Source of the DNA: an uncultured Eubacteriales bacterium
GTDB taxonomy: Bacteria; Bacillota; Clostridia; Oscillospirales; CAJFTT01
Assembly (NCBI GenBank): GCA_949284545.1
Contig: CASDVX010000122.1
Span: forward strand, 1 to 32,762
Length of the DNA stretch: 32,762 nucleotides
Direction of reading: 5' to 3'
Numbering within the stretch: position 1 is the stretch's first letter; each line of letters starts with the position of its first letter. Below, in pieces: positions 1-8,522 of the stretch. A program made the translations under genes and the position numbers. The notes under the pieces are model-generated. The model saw only the letters and a program-made list of their open reading frames with translations. It was not told where the DNA came from and ran no database searches.

Positions 1-1
1 A

Positions 2-247
2 GCTGCAAATGCGGACAGGCTTCTTGTTATGAACGGCGGAAAAGTCGAATATTTTGACGTGCCGGCAGCAGTATTTTCCCACGCAGACAGACTCGGCGAG
101 ATAGGTCTCGGCTTACCTCAGACGAGCCGCGTAATAATGAGGCTGAGGGAGCTTGGTTATGCTCTTCCGGCTGATGTGTTCACGGTTTCCGAAGCCAAGA
201 GACTGCTCATCCCGTTTTTGAGAAGGGCGGGTGACAAAGATGCTTGA
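2..247 (+). CDS. ecfA2: ECF transporter ATPase (EcfA), C-terminal part only
   Basis: The gene runs in from the left edge, so only the last 81 codons are seen. The first residues, AANADRLLVMNGGK, match the stretch just after the H-loop histidine of energy-coupling factor ATPases, followed by the usual C-terminal region of these proteins (LPQTSRVIMRLRELG). EcfA subunits hydrolyse ATP to drive uptake of vitamins or metal ions by ECF transporters, together with EcfT and a substrate-binding S component. The stop overlaps the start of ecfT, which is the usual order ecfA1-ecfA2-ecfT; that position, rather than sequence, is why I prefer EcfA2 to EcfA1. The Walker motifs lie outside the window. Confidence 0.85.
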   Translation, partial: AANADRLLVMNGGKVEYFDVPAAVFSHADRLGEIGLGLPQTSRVIMRLRELGYALPADVFTVSEAKRLLIPFLRRAGDKDA

Positions 248-1049
248 CGGAATCTCGTTTGGCCAGTATTTCCCGGCGCCGTCCGTACTTCACAGGCTGG
301 ACGCCAGGATCAAAATACTTCTCACCATCCTCATGGTGGTAATACTCTTTATTCCCAGCGGATTTGCGGGTATGGGGGCGGTTGCACTTTTTATAGTCAT
401 CATATACGCGTTGAGCAGGATACCATTCAGGCTTGCTCTGAGAAGCGTACGTGCGATCCTTCCCGTGATTATCATAATGACCGCGCTCAACGTGCTGTAT
501 CTCAGAGGAGATACCGTACTGTGGGAATGGTGGACCTTCACTGTGTCCGTAGAGGGCATAATAAAGGCGGCGTTTATGGCGCTGAGGATAATCCTTCTCA
601 TCGTTGTGACATCTCTGCTGACGTACACCACCACGCCCATAGACCTTACTGATGGGCTTGAAAGGCTACTGCGCCCGTTGAATAAGATAAGGGTGCCGGT
701 GCATGACCTTGCCATGATAATGACTATCGCCCTGAGGTTTATCCCTACTCTTATGGAAGAAGCCGAAAAAATAATGTCAGCCCAGAAAGCCAGAGGAGCG
801 GACATAGACACGGGCGGATTCCTCAAACGCATCAAGGCTCTGATACCCATATTGGTACCCCTTCTGGTTTCGGCTGTGAGACGGGCCGTGGACCTTGCCA
901 CAGCGATGGATTGCCGCTGCTACAGAGGCGGCGAGGGACGCACCCAGATGCGGCAGATGAAGTTTGCCCCGCGCGACGGTATCGCCGTTGCCGTGTGCCT
1001 TCTGCTGCTTGCTGCGGTGATCGCCGCAAATATGTTTGTGCCGGTGTAA
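240..1049 (+). CDS. ecfT: ECF transporter transmembrane subunit EcfT
   Basis: This is an integral membrane protein with several long hydrophobic segments (for example ILLTILMVVILFI near the N-terminus and VAVCLLLLAAVIAANMF at the end). It carries the cytoplasmic coupling motif AQKARG near residue 182 and a second Arg/Gly element (CRCYRGG) that in this family contacts the two ATPases. EcfT is the shared scaffold joining the ATPases to exchangeable vitamin-binding S components. I chose ATG 240 because AGGGCGG ends nine bases upstream and the protein then begins like known EcfT proteins; GTG 231 is an alternative three codons longer with no spacing for a ribosome binding site. The start overlaps the ecfA stop by eight bases, which implies translational coupling. 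The substrate cannot be told from the window. Confidence 0.92.
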   Translation: MLDGISFGQYFPAPSVLHRLDARIKILLTILMVVILFIPSGFAGMGAVALFIVIIYALSRIPFRLALRSVRAILPVIIIMTALNVLYLRGDTVLWEWWTFTVSVEGIIKAAFMALRIILLIVVTSLLTYTTTPIDLTDGLERLLRPLNKIRVPVHDLAMIMTIALRFIPTLMEEAEKIMSAQKARGADIDTGGFLKRIKALIPILVPLLVSAVRRAVDLATAMDCRCYRGGEGRTQMRQMKFAPRDGIAVAVCLLLLAAVIAANMFVPV

Positions 1050-1053
1050 CGCC

Positions 1054-1824
1054 ATGATAAAAATGATTGATTCGGCCGGCAGCGACATACCCGCCTTTCT
1101 CAAAAAATACGGGGCGGAGTCGGTATGCACGTCTGCGCTCCTGAAAACATACGGGAATAACAGTAAAGTCATCACTCTTTACAGGCAAACCGTTTCCGGT
1201 GAAACGACGGGGATTATAGTAATATACGGAGACTGCGCGTATATAACGGCGTGCGAAAGGGCGGATTTCAGTGAACTGGAAGAATTCGCTTGCCTGTCGG
1301 GCGCAGGCTCTGTCCGTATCGGGCCAGAATGTTCCGAGCTGTTTAGAGTTCCCCGCGATTTTACCGAAAGCGGCGCGGTATTTATGGAGATGGGAGATCC
1401 GAACCTGAAGCCGCCGTGCCCGGGAATAAACGAGCACCCCGAACTTGACGAGGTACACCGGATTCTGTCAGGATACTTCCCGGTGGCAGGGAGAGAAATG
1501 TTCAAGGCGGATATGCAGGCGAGAATAAATCATGCGGCAGCCTCGGCGATAACTGTAAAGGTAAATGGACTTACAGCAGCCGTCGCGTGCATACTTTTTG
1601 AAAGCGACGGGTACGGTATGCTTGGAGGCGTGGCGACGCTTGAGAATTTCAGATGCAGGGGATACGCGTCCGCACTGGTGTCGCATCTTTGCGGGGACCT
1701 TCTTCGGCGGGGAAAGGTTCCTGTAATAACCAGTGTGAACCCGGCGGCTGTCAGCGTATACAAAGCGCTGGGATTCAGAGAGACAGGAAGGCTCGGAATC
1801 TATGTCAGGGAGGATAAAAAATGA
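1054..1824 (+). CDS. GNAT-family N-acetyltransferase
   Basis: The C-terminal third has the acetyl-CoA-binding GNAT core: a beta strand (GMLGGVATLENF), then the pyrophosphate loop RCRGYASALVSHL, and the final VNPAAVSVYKALGF motif typical of the FR47-like subgroup. The N-terminal 150 residues show no motif I recognise. The family moves an acetyl group from acetyl-CoA to an amine; the substrate here is unknown. ATG 1054 follows the ecfT stop by four bases; a TTG 18 bases upstream is possible, and neither has a strong ribosome binding site, so coupling to ecfT is likely. The 3' end overlaps the next gene by an ATGA junction. Confidence 0.8.
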   Translation: MIKMIDSAGSDIPAFLKKYGAESVCTSALLKTYGNNSKVITLYRQTVSGETTGIIVIYGDCAYITACERADFSELEEFACLSGAGSVRIGPECSELFRVPRDFTESGAVFMEMGDPNLKPPCPGINEHPELDEVHRILSGYFPVAGREMFKADMQARINHAAASAITVKVNGLTAAVACILFESDGYGMLGGVATLENFRCRGYASALVSHLCGDLLRRGKVPVITSVNPAAVSVYKALGFRETGRLGIYVREDKK

Positions 1825-3089
1825 AGGATTTTTCAGAGCTGCCCGACGCGGTCGTTAAAGCCGCGGAAGAAGCGGAGGCGAAGTGCCGGGACGCATTTAA
1901 GAAAATAGACGCTGTATGCGAATGCAATACACTGCGCATGCTCAAGGCGTTTACGGACAACAGGGTAAGCGCAGCGCACATGTCCGGGTCTACGGGATAC
2001 GGGTACGACGACGCCGGGAGGGACACCCTTGACCGGGTTGCGGCTCAGGTATTCGGCTGCGAGGACGCGCTTGTAAGGCATAATTTCGTTTCTGGGACCC
2101 ACGCTCTGTCGGTTGCGCTTTTCGGCGTGCTGCGTCCCGGTGACGAGGTGATTTCAGTGACGGGAAAGCCGTACGACACCCTTGACGAGGTGATAGGAGT
2201 AAACGGTGCCACCGGAGACGGAAGCCTGAGGGATTTCGGCGTTAAATTCAAATTTATCGAATTGACCGATGACGGACATATCGACGTGGACGCGGCGGTT
2301 GAAGCGATAAACGAAAATACAAAAATGATATATATTCAGAGATCCGGCGGATACAGCGTTCGAGCCGCGCTCTTGTGCAGGGACATCCAAGAGATATCCG
2401 CGGCGGCAAAGGCCAGGAAAAACGACGTTATCGTGATGGTGGATAACTGCTACGGGGAATTTACGCAGACAGCGGAACCCGTGGCGGTCGGAGCCGACCT
2501 GATGGCCGGTTCGCTCATCAAAAACGCCGGCGGCGGACTGTGCGAAACCGGAGGATACATAGCAGGTAAAGCAGAATTGGTTCGTCTGTGCGCCTACAGG
2601 CTCACCGTCGTGGGTCAGGGGAAGGAGATCGGGTGCACGCTGGGACAGCTCAGATACATGTACCAGGGCTTTTTTACCGCGCCGGAGGTCACGGCAGCGG
2701 CGATGAAGACAGGGTGTTTCGCATCCGCGTTTCTCGAGCTGCTGGGTCTCGGTACGTTCCCGAAACCCGACGAGGAACGGGGCGATATAATTACCGTGAT
2801 AGAAACCGGGACAAGGGAACGGCTTATTGAGTTTGTAAAGGGAATACAGGAGGCGAGTCCCGTTGATTCCTTTGTCACCCCAGAGCCGTGGGCGATGCCG
2901 GGGTATTCTGACGAAGTGATAATGGCAGCCGGCGCGTTTACTCAGGGCGCGTCCATAGAGATAAGCTGCGATGCGCCGATACGTCCGCCCTATGCCTGCT
3001 ACCTTCAGGGGGGTATCACATATTTCTCCGGCAAGGCCGCAGTGATGCAGGCTGCCGCAAAAATGTACGAATCGGAGAAGAAGCTCTGA
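1821..3089 (+). CDS. PLP-dependent methionine gamma-lyase family protein (aluminium resistance type)
   Basis: The 422-residue protein matches the family named methionine gamma-lyase or aluminium resistance protein in Firmicutes, which has the fold type I PLP enzyme layout. The N-terminal motifs SGSTGYGYDDAGRDTLD and VRHNFVSGTHAL are characteristic. The PLP-binding lysine is probably Lys234 in GSLIKNAGGG, preceded by the conserved Asp in VMVDNCYGEF. The family is related to Cys/Met metabolism enzymes that break C-S bonds, but the substrate of this branch is not firmly established. In many Firmicutes it sits next to other housekeeping genes; here it overlaps the GNAT gene by ATGA, so the two are translated together. 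About 56 bases separate it from the following lipoprotein gene. Confidence 0.85.
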   Translation: MKDFSELPDAVVKAAEEAEAKCRDAFKKIDAVCECNTLRMLKAFTDNRVSAAHMSGSTGYGYDDAGRDTLDRVAAQVFGCEDALVRHNFVSGTHALSVALFGVLRPGDEVISVTGKPYDTLDEVIGVNGATGDGSLRDFGVKFKFIELTDDGHIDVDAAVEAINENTKMIYIQRSGGYSVRAALLCRDIQEISAAAKARKNDVIVMVDNCYGEFTQTAEPVAVGADLMAGSLIKNAGGGLCETGGYIAGKAELVRLCAYRLTVVGQGKEIGCTLGQLRYMYQGFFTAPEVTAAAMKTGCFASAFLELLGLGTFPKPDEERGDIITVIETGTRERLIEFVKGIQEASPVDSFVTPEPWAMPGYSDEVIMAAGAFTQGASIEISCDAPIRPPYACYLQGGITYFSGKAAVMQAAAKMYESEKKL

Positions 3090-3145
3090 AAAGAAACGAA
3101 TGCGCGTCGCCGGACGGCCGCGCTGAATTTTACGGGGGCGATATA

Positions 3146-4078
3146 TTGAACAGGACGGCCAAGTTGGTTTTGTCGACTTTGGCGGCATTTGCGCTCATGA
3201 GTTCATGCGGCAGCAATGTGATTGCCAGGATCGAATTTTCCGGAGACGGAAAAACCGCTGAGATGAGGAACATATCCTATGACCTGTCAGAGATAGAGAG
3301 TATGGCGGACGAGCTTGACGATGCGCTCGGCGCGCCGCCGATACTGAAAAACGTCAAATGGAATATAGATTACGATACGCTGCTCGGTGTTTTCGAAATG
3401 AGTGACAGCGAATGCGAAAAACAAAGCGATCCGGAAGCGAGAACGTACACGTCGGGGAGTAAATCCATTGTCATATACGGGTCGGGAGTGATGAGCTACA
3501 AGGATTCGTCACTTTACGACCTGCCGTGCGAACTCACGGAGGAAGAGGCCGAAAGTCTGGCACGGGAAAAGATGACGGCGGCGGGGTTTGATATATCGGA
3601 TATGACGGTATCCAATGCGTCGACAGAAGAGGACGGAACGATGATCCTGGTATTCGGCCGGCAGATAAACGGCTTGAAGGTTGTCGGCAATACCGGAGCT
3701 ACGGTTGCTTTTAACGGCAACGGGATATCGTCGCTCAGCTTCATGTCAACCGCGTATTCCGAAGAAATACGGTTTGAACCCATAGGGGTCAAGGCGGCGG
3801 CAGCGGAACTCCTCACGGAAAAAAGCTCGCAGACATTCGGACGTCAGGCCGGCCAAAACATGTTGCCCATAAGGACGGTAAGGGTGACCGGCGTTGAATT
3901 TGTTTACTGGGACAGCGTTTACACACAGACCAAAATGAACCAGACCCATATACAGCCCGTTTATTGTTTTACCGGGATATGCACGGACGCGGACGGCAAC
4001 GAGACACAGTTCACGGGATACGTGAGAGCCGTTTCCGACAGCAGAACGACGAATTTCCGCGTTGACGAAATCGAATGA
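3146..4078 (+). CDS. Predicted lipoprotein, possibly YycI/YycH-like
   Basis: The start is TTG 3146, preceded at five bases by GGGGGCG. The N-terminus is a lipoprotein signal peptide: two basic residues, a hydrophobic core (LVLSTLAAFALM) and the lipobox SSC with Cys21 as the likely lipidated residue. The remaining 290 residues are soluble and acidic. A middle segment (EEEAESLAREKMTAAGFDI, then INGLKVVGNTGATVAFNGNGI) followed by an ending rich in strands (IQPVYCFTG, FTGYVRAVSD) resembles the PepSY-like repeats of YycI/YycH, proteins that restrain the WalK kinase. This is only a resemblance of pattern; no walRK genes are in the window. It is the last gene before a strong terminator. Confidence 0.6.
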   Translation: MNRTAKLVLSTLAAFALMSSCGSNVIARIEFSGDGKTAEMRNISYDLSEIESMADELDDALGAPPILKNVKWNIDYDTLLGVFEMSDSECEKQSDPEARTYTSGSKSIVIYGSGVMSYKDSSLYDLPCELTEEEAESLAREKMTAAGFDISDMTVSNASTEEDGTMILVFGRQINGLKVVGNTGATVAFNGNGISSLSFMSTAYSEEIRFEPIGVKAAAAELLTEKSSQTFGRQAGQNMLPIRTVRVTGVEFVYWDSVYTQTKMNQTHIQPVYCFTGICTDADGNETQFTGYVRAVSDSRTTNFRVDEIE

Positions 4079-4117
4079 AACCGTGTGCTGTGGGACATAT
4101 GACCGAATAAAAGCAAA

Positions 4118-4155
4118 CGACCGGAAAGCCTTTGGCCTTCCGGTCGATCGTTTTT
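4118..4155. terminator. Bidirectional intrinsic terminator
   Basis: Thirteen-base arms (4118-4130 and 4134-4146) pair with a single mismatch around a TTT loop. A T5 tract follows on the plus strand after ATCG, and the minus strand has TTTGCTTTT after the stem. It lies between the convergent lipoprotein gene and rpsR and can serve both. Confidence 0.85.
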
Positions 4156-4186
4156 AACATGCGCAATGCGGTTCCCGACGCTCCGA

Positions 4187-4456
4187 TCAGTCGGTGGTGT
4201 AGGGAAGAAGAGCTATCTGGCGCGCGCGCTTGATGGCGATAGTCACATGGCGCTGATGATACGCGCAGTTGCCCGTAACGCGGCGGGGAAGAAGCTTGCC
4301 GCGCTCAGAGATGTACTTGCGCAGCTTTGCAACATCCTTGTAATCAATGGGATTTTCGCTCCTGTCGACGCAGAAGGCGCAAACCTTCCTGCGGCCTTTT
4401 CTCATGCCGCCGCGACGCTCCTGAAAATCCGACCTTTCAGCCTTAACTTCAGACAT
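4187..4456 (-). CDS. rpsR: 30S ribosomal protein bS18
   Basis: The 89-residue product has the S18 core ([22 protein letters not shown], then [18 protein letters not shown]). It is the zinc-binding form: Cys26 and Cys29 (VCAFC) pair with Cys64 and His67 (NCAYH). S18 binds the central platform of the 30S subunit as a heterodimer with S6. It is the last gene of the rpsF-ssb-rpsR operon, 30 bases after ssb, with GGAGGC upstream of the start. Retaining the zinc ligands implies a zinc-dependent isoform; no second copy is seen. Confidence 0.97.
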   Translation of the reverse strand: MSEVKAERSDFQERRGGMRKGRRKVCAFCVDRSENPIDYKDVAKLRKYISERGKLLPRRVTGNCAYHQRHVTIAIKRARQIALLPYTTD

Positions 4457-4486
4457 CGATATGCCTCCTTTTTTGAATGAATGTGA

Positions 4487-4933
4487 TCAGAACGGCATGT
4501 CGTCGTTGCCGAGAAGCTCGAAATCATCGTTGCCGGATGAAAACGCGGCAGCGGACTCGGATTTGTTTTCGGGCGAATACCCGCCGTTGGAGGAAGAGGA
4601 GTCCCTCTTAGAACCCGTAAACGAAACATTGTCGGCGACGACTTCAAAAGCGGTACGACGGTTGCCCTGATTATCCTCGTAGTTTCTGGTCTGTATGCGG
4701 CCGTTAAGGGCTATCATATCACCCTTTTTGAAGTACCTGCTGACAAATTCCGCCGTCTGGCGCCAGCACACGATCGTGATGAAATCAGCCTGACGCTCCT
4801 CGCCCTGACGGACAAAGGCGCGGTCAACGGCTATTCTGAAGGTTGCGACGGAAACATCCGAAGGAGTTTTTCTCAACTCAGGGTCGGCAGTAAGGCGGCC
4901 CATCAGTGCAACAACATTAAGCATTAAACTCAC
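4487..4933 (-). CDS. ssb: Single-stranded DNA-binding protein
   Basis: The 148-residue protein starts with the SSB OB-fold (MLNVVALMGRLTADPELRKTPS, FRIAVDR, DFITIVCWRQTAEFVSRYFKKGD). A Ser/Asn-rich, low-complexity linker follows from about residue 110. It ends in the acidic tip DDMPF, the docking site for replication and repair partners in all bacterial SSBs. It sits between rpsF and rpsR, the standard Firmicutes arrangement, 18 bases after rpsF. The start used here gives MSLMLNVV; a second Met three codons on is also possible. Confidence 0.96.
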   Translation of the reverse strand: MSLMLNVVALMGRLTADPELRKTPSDVSVATFRIAVDRAFVRQGEERQADFITIVCWRQTAEFVSRYFKKGDMIALNGRIQTRNYEDNQGNRRTAFEVVADNVSFTGSKRDSSSSNGGYSPENKSESAAAFSSGNDDFELLGNDDMPF

Positions 4934-4951
4934 CGCTTTCGAAATTCAGAA

Positions 4952-5239
4952 TTATTTTGCTACTATGATGGAACGAACTATTCCCTCGGTGATCTTGAAC
5001 ACACGATCAAGCTCAGCGGGGAATTCGGCGCCGCAGGTGAAGTTCATGAGAACGTAATAACCCTCGTTCATGTGGTTGATTTCGTAGGCAAATCTTCTCT
5101 TTCCCCACTGATCAACGCTTTCAAGGGTACCGTTGTTCTCAACAAGAGTCTTGAACTTCTCTACCATCGCGGCGATGCCTTCGTCTCCGAGGGCGGGATC
5201 AACAATGTACACGGCCTCGTAACGTTTTGCATCCGCCAT
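4952..5239 (-). CDS. rpsF: 30S ribosomal protein bS6
   Basis: The 95-residue S6 product has the ferredoxin-like core seen in the family (RYEAVYIVDPAL near the start, WGKRRFAYEINHMNEGYYVLMNF in the middle, then ITEGIVRSIIV). The reading frame is open for 65 more codons upstream, but ATG 5239 is the start because AAAAGGAGG ends eight bases before it and the protein then has the family length. It is the first gene of rpsF-ssb-rpsR and has its own promoter at 5336-5364. Confidence 0.97.
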   Translation of the reverse strand: MADAKRYEAVYIVDPALGDEGIAAMVEKFKTLVENNGTLESVDQWGKRRFAYEINHMNEGYYVLMNFTCGAEFPAELDRVFKITEGIVRSIIVAK

Positions 5240-5265
5240 TCCTAACACCTCCTTTTGGACGTATG

Positions 5266-5290
5266 TCCTTCGGACTTCAAACCCGAAGGA
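5266..5290 (-). promoter_or_regulatory. rpsF leader hairpin, candidate S6:S18 autoregulatory element
   Basis: In the 90-nucleotide rpsF leader, arms of eight bases (5266-5273 and 5283-5290) pair perfectly around a nine-base loop, just upstream of the ribosome binding site. In the mRNA the 3' arm reads CCGAAGGA. Bacterial rpsF leaders are known to bind the S6:S18 complex through a CCG-containing hairpin; matching this one to that class is inference and needs a covariance model. Confidence 0.4.
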
Positions 5291-5335
5291 AAGCAGGCGA
5301 TCACGCGCACACCGGCTGTGTACGCTATCCACTGC

Positions 5336-5364
5336 ATTATACATACGCAAAACGGGGTTGTCAA
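5336..5364 (-). promoter_or_regulatory. Sigma-A promoter of rpsF-ssb-rpsR
   Basis: On the minus strand, a perfect TTGACA (5364-5359) and a perfect TATAAT (5341-5336) are 17 bases apart. Transcription should begin near 5329, giving a leader of about 90 nucleotides. The interval 5365-5583 between this and the divergent amidase promoter holds no gene or repeat that I can support. Confidence 0.9.
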
Positions 5365-5583
5365 GACAAACGGCACAAATTTTTACCCGTATTATTCCAA
5401 AACAGACTTTAATGAAAGAAACCGGGAGGTGCAAAATTTCTCAACCGGATATCGGCTTGAGGTAGGCGCATACGGTATCATTGCGCCCGGTCAGCGACCC
5501 GCAGTGTTTTTAAATGTTTACGCCGCCTGTCATAATTTCAGATTACGCCGCCATACATGTATGTATGAGGATATTTTCCCGTC

Positions 5584-5612
5584 TTGAAAAAAACACGAAA
5601 ATAATGTATACT
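5584..5612 (+). promoter_or_regulatory. Sigma-A promoter of the amidase gene
   Basis: TTGAAA (5584-5589) and TATACT (5607-5612) are separated by 17 bases. The start would be near 5619, giving a leader of about 110 nucleotides before the amidase ATG at 5731. That leader is GC-rich and I see no recognised riboswitch in it. Confidence 0.75.
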
Positions 5613-5730
5613 CTGCAACAGTAAGTATAAGGGCAGAGCCGCCGATTTTACGGACAGCTTGACGCGGACGGCGGCGGAGGTTAAAGCGACGGCGGCAGAA
5701 TGGCGGCCATGGGAAAGGACAGCGGATAAT

Positions 5731-8436
5731 ATGTCAAGTGGCGGCAAAAGCGCATATACGAGGATGACTGCGCTGCTGGTGGCGATATTCATAGTAGTGG
5801 CGGCTGCGGCCGCGGTGATAGGATTGTGCTTCGGCGGCGACTCCGGGGGGAACGAAAGCGAATTTGTAAGTTCAATGGTGCCGGGAGGAGAATCTCTTCC
5901 GCCCGTGGTGTCTGTGGAACAGCCTCAGCCGGGCGAGCTCATACCGGAGGATTACAGAGCCATTTGGCTTTCCGAGGCGGATATAGCTTCATACACTTCC
6001 TCGGACGAGGTGGTGTCTCCGGCAAAGGATACCGGATTTACCGCTGTGATTGCGGATGTGTTCCCGGGGGTTAATACAGACACGCTGTCTGAGCTTTCGG
6101 AGTTTACTCTGGGTAAGGATATGGCGTTCCAGCTAAATTTCACGTATGTGCCTGCGGATACTTCGGACGTCATTGAAATTTTGGAATCCGTATCGACGGT
6201 GGCAGCGGTATTTTTCCCGGGGGACGCGGACAAGGATATCATGGAGGAGCTAAAGGAGCTCATATCCGAAACAGACGGACGAACGGCGTTCGGCATAGTC
6301 TCAGGTACAGAGCCGGAGGAATCTGTTTCACATATCGCCGACTGTGTATGTGTATGTCCGGAGAATGACAGCGCGCCGGCCGTAATGGAGGCGTGGGGGA
6401 GTGCGCTGGCGGGGAGCAATATACCGCTTATTCTGGGTGTGTCTGTGGATCCCGAGAAAGCTGAGAGCGACCCGAGGTATATGGTGGAGCTGCAGAATAT
6501 CGCGAACGCCACGGCCAATTACCGCGGAACAGCGGTGCGCAACGCTGAAAATATGTATACTGACACCACCGGCGCTGTTACTGCGCTTATTTCTCTTCTT
6601 AACGGTGAGAACAAAGATTACGTGGGCGGCGAACTGTCGATAGTAGAACCGGTGGAAACAACCTATGTTACATACGGAAGGGTGTTTACCCTCCGAGGGA
6701 GCGGAAACCCGATATATGAGCTGAAGGTCAATTCCGAGCCTGTGCCGATAACCGACAGCGGAATATTCACATGGTCCTGTGAGCTTGAAGCCGGGGAAAA
6801 CATTATAACCGTAAGCCACATGGGCAAGACCGTCGTGTTTACCGTGGAAAGGCGGATAGACGTGCTCAACAGGGTCAGTCCGCAGGATAAAACGTACGCC
6901 GACGGAGGAGTGGCGATATCTCTCACGGCACGCGCTCTGAGCGGTGCGGAGGTTACGGCGAGCTTTAACGGGGAAAAGATTGTGCTGTCCGAACAGGAAG
7001 ATCCTGAAAACGAAAACGCCAGCGGAGAATATGTGCTTTTTTCGGCGCTTTACACCCTCCCGGAAGGCACGGAAGAGGAACAGGACCTGGGTCGGATAAC
7101 GTTTCGCGGGACAATAGACGGATATACCGAAACAGTCATAGGCGGAAGAGTGTACGTGAATCCCCTTCCAGAACCGGAGCCGGACAGGGACATAGTGGAG
7201 ATCGCCACGATCAAGGTGAACCATTCCGACGGCGAGGACTTCACTAAAACGTATCCGACTATGTATCTTGACGACAATTCGGCGCCTATACAGTACTTTT
7301 TGGCCACCGGCATGAAAGATACCGTTGTCAGGGAAGCGAGCTTTACGGGAGAGGACGGATTGATTGAATACTACGTGCTGTCAGGAGGCGTGATGGTGCA
7401 TAAGTCGGACTGCACGGTGGAGACAACTGAGGAAATAATAAATAACATTTCCTCCGCAGCACTGTCTGAAGAGGGTGGTTATACCGTCCTGCGTTTCAGC
7501 GGAACGGATCCGGTGGCCGTGATACCGTCTCTCCTTCCCGTGGATTTTACAGGCAAGCACCCGTTGGGATATTCGGTGGATTCCTTCGAAGTGCGTACGG
7601 TGGAGCTCCTTTTCACAAATACCGTGGCGGTAAGCGACATAATGGGGTTTGCGAATAACAAGCTGTTTTCCGGGTACGAGTGGGAACGGGTTTCCGACGG
7701 ACAGTATAAGCTTGTGCTCACCCTCAAAAAAACCGGCGGGTTTTACGGAATAAAAACAGAAGTCGACAGCAAGGGCAGAGTGGTAATATCTTTCAAAAAT
7801 CCGGTTTCGCTGGAAAAAGCTGATAACGAATACGGGTATTCTCTGGAAGGCATCACCGTGGTGCTTGATGCGGGACATAACGGCAACTATCCCTACAACC
7901 CCGGAGCAGCGGGATTTTACGAGGGTCTTCACGAAGCCAATCTCAACCTGATCCTGGCTGAGAAAACCAAGGAGAAGCTTGAAGCCCTCGGCGCCGAAGT
8001 GGTGATGACCAGGACGAATAACGCGTCTGACATGACAAGAAGCGAGCGCGTGGCCAAAATACTCGAAAGCGGCGCGGATGTGTGCATAGCCATACATCAT
8101 AACGGGGCCACGAGCTCCAGCGCCTACGGGACCAGCGCGTATTATTTCTATCCGTTTGCCAAGGATTTTTCAGAGTGCGTTTACGACCGAATGGTGGAAA
8201 TGTACCAAGAAAACATATACACGTCGGGAAGCAAAAAAGACGGCTGCGCAAAAGGATGCAGATACTATCCGTACTATATGACAAGGATACAGGAGTTTCC
8301 GTGTATACTTGTGGAGACCGGCTACATAACAAATTTGGAGGAATACGAATACCTGATACGGGACGACATACAGGAGCTTGTGGCAGAGGCGTTCACTCAG
8401 GGAATAGTGGACTATCTGGCTTCTCAGAGTAACTGA
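5731..8436 (+). CDS. Membrane-anchored N-acetylmuramoyl-L-alanine amidase, large multidomain
   Basis: The 901-residue protein starts at ATG 5731 (AAAGGA eleven bases upstream); the frame is open 24 codons further but without a better start. Residues 13-36 form one membrane anchor. Residues 69-300 begin with DYRAIWLSEADI and look like a glycosidase-like barrel of the GHL10 sort. Residues 306-375 are a beta-rich, Ig-like module, followed by further beta segments and an AMIN-like region. The C-terminal 200 residues are an Amidase_3 zinc hydrolase that cuts the peptide stem from peptidoglycan: ligands His716 (LDAGHNG), Glu735 (LHEAN) and His789 (IAIHH), with catalytic Glu862 (LVETGY). All are intact. 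The length is several times that of a minimal amidase. It is monocistronic between a promoter and a terminator. In spore formers such enzymes act in division, engulfment or cortex work, but which is not shown here. Confidence 0.88.
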   Translation: MSSGGKSAYTRMTALLVAIFIVVAAAAAVIGLCFGGDSGGNESEFVSSMVPGGESLPPVVSVEQPQPGELIPEDYRAIWLSEADIASYTSSDEVVSPAKDTGFTAVIADVFPGVNTDTLSELSEFTLGKDMAFQLNFTYVPADTSDVIEILESVSTVAAVFFPGDADKDIMEELKELISETDGRTAFGIVSGTEPEESVSHIADCVCVCPENDSAPAVMEAWGSALAGSNIPLILGVSVDPEKAESDPRYMVELQNIANATANYRGTAVRNAENMYTDTTGAVTALISLLNGENKDYVGGELSIVEPVETTYVTYGRVFTLRGSGNPIYELKVNSEPVPITDSGIFTWSCELEAGENIITVSHMGKTVVFTVERRIDVLNRVSPQDKTYADGGVAISLTARALSGAEVTASFNGEKIVLSEQEDPENENASGEYVLFSALYTLPEGTEEEQDLGRITFRGTIDGYTETVIGGRVYVNPLPEPEPDRDIVEIATIKVNHSDGEDFTKTYPTMYLDDNSAPIQYFLATGMKDTVVREASFTGEDGLIEYYVLSGGVMVHKSDCTVETTEEIINNISSAALSEEGGYTVLRFSGTDPVAVIPSLLPVDFTGKHPLGYSVDSFEVRTVELLFTNTVAVSDIMGFANNKLFSGYEWERVSDGQYKLVLTLKKTGGFYGIKTEVDSKGRVVISFKNPVSLEKADNEYGYSLEGITVVLDAGHNGNYPYNPGAAGFYEGLHEANLNLILAEKTKEKLEALGAEVVMTRTNNASDMTRSERVAKILESGADVCIAIHHNGATSSSAYGTSAYYFYPFAKDFSECVYDRMVEMYQENIYTSGSKKDGCAKGCRYYPYYMTRIQEFPCILVETGYITNLEEYEYLIRDDIQELVAEAFTQGIVDYLASQSN

Positions 8437-8465
8437 GAAGCCGCCGCGGGGGCAAGGAATAAAAG

Positions 8466-8505
8466 AAAAAGAACTGCACCGTTGCCGGACGGAGCAGTTC
8501 TTTTT
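8466..8505. terminator. Bidirectional terminator between amidase and small minus-strand gene
   Basis: Twelve-base arms (8466-8477 and 8494-8505) pair perfectly, with a further inner CCGT/ACGG pairing. The arm ends give T5 on the plus strand and T5 on the minus strand, so it can end both the amidase transcript and the convergent small gene at 8523-8612. Confidence 0.88.
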
Positions 8506-8522
8506 CTCAGTTTATGAGGTTG

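Noticed and set aside
2154-3188. 344-codon minus-strand frame over the PLP enzyme
   Set aside because: Shadow of the plus-strand gene; no ribosome binding site or domain.
5255-5587. 110-codon plus-strand frame in the rpsF-amidase interval
   Set aside because: It runs across the rpsF leader and promoter, has no ribosome binding site, and the translation shows no family features.
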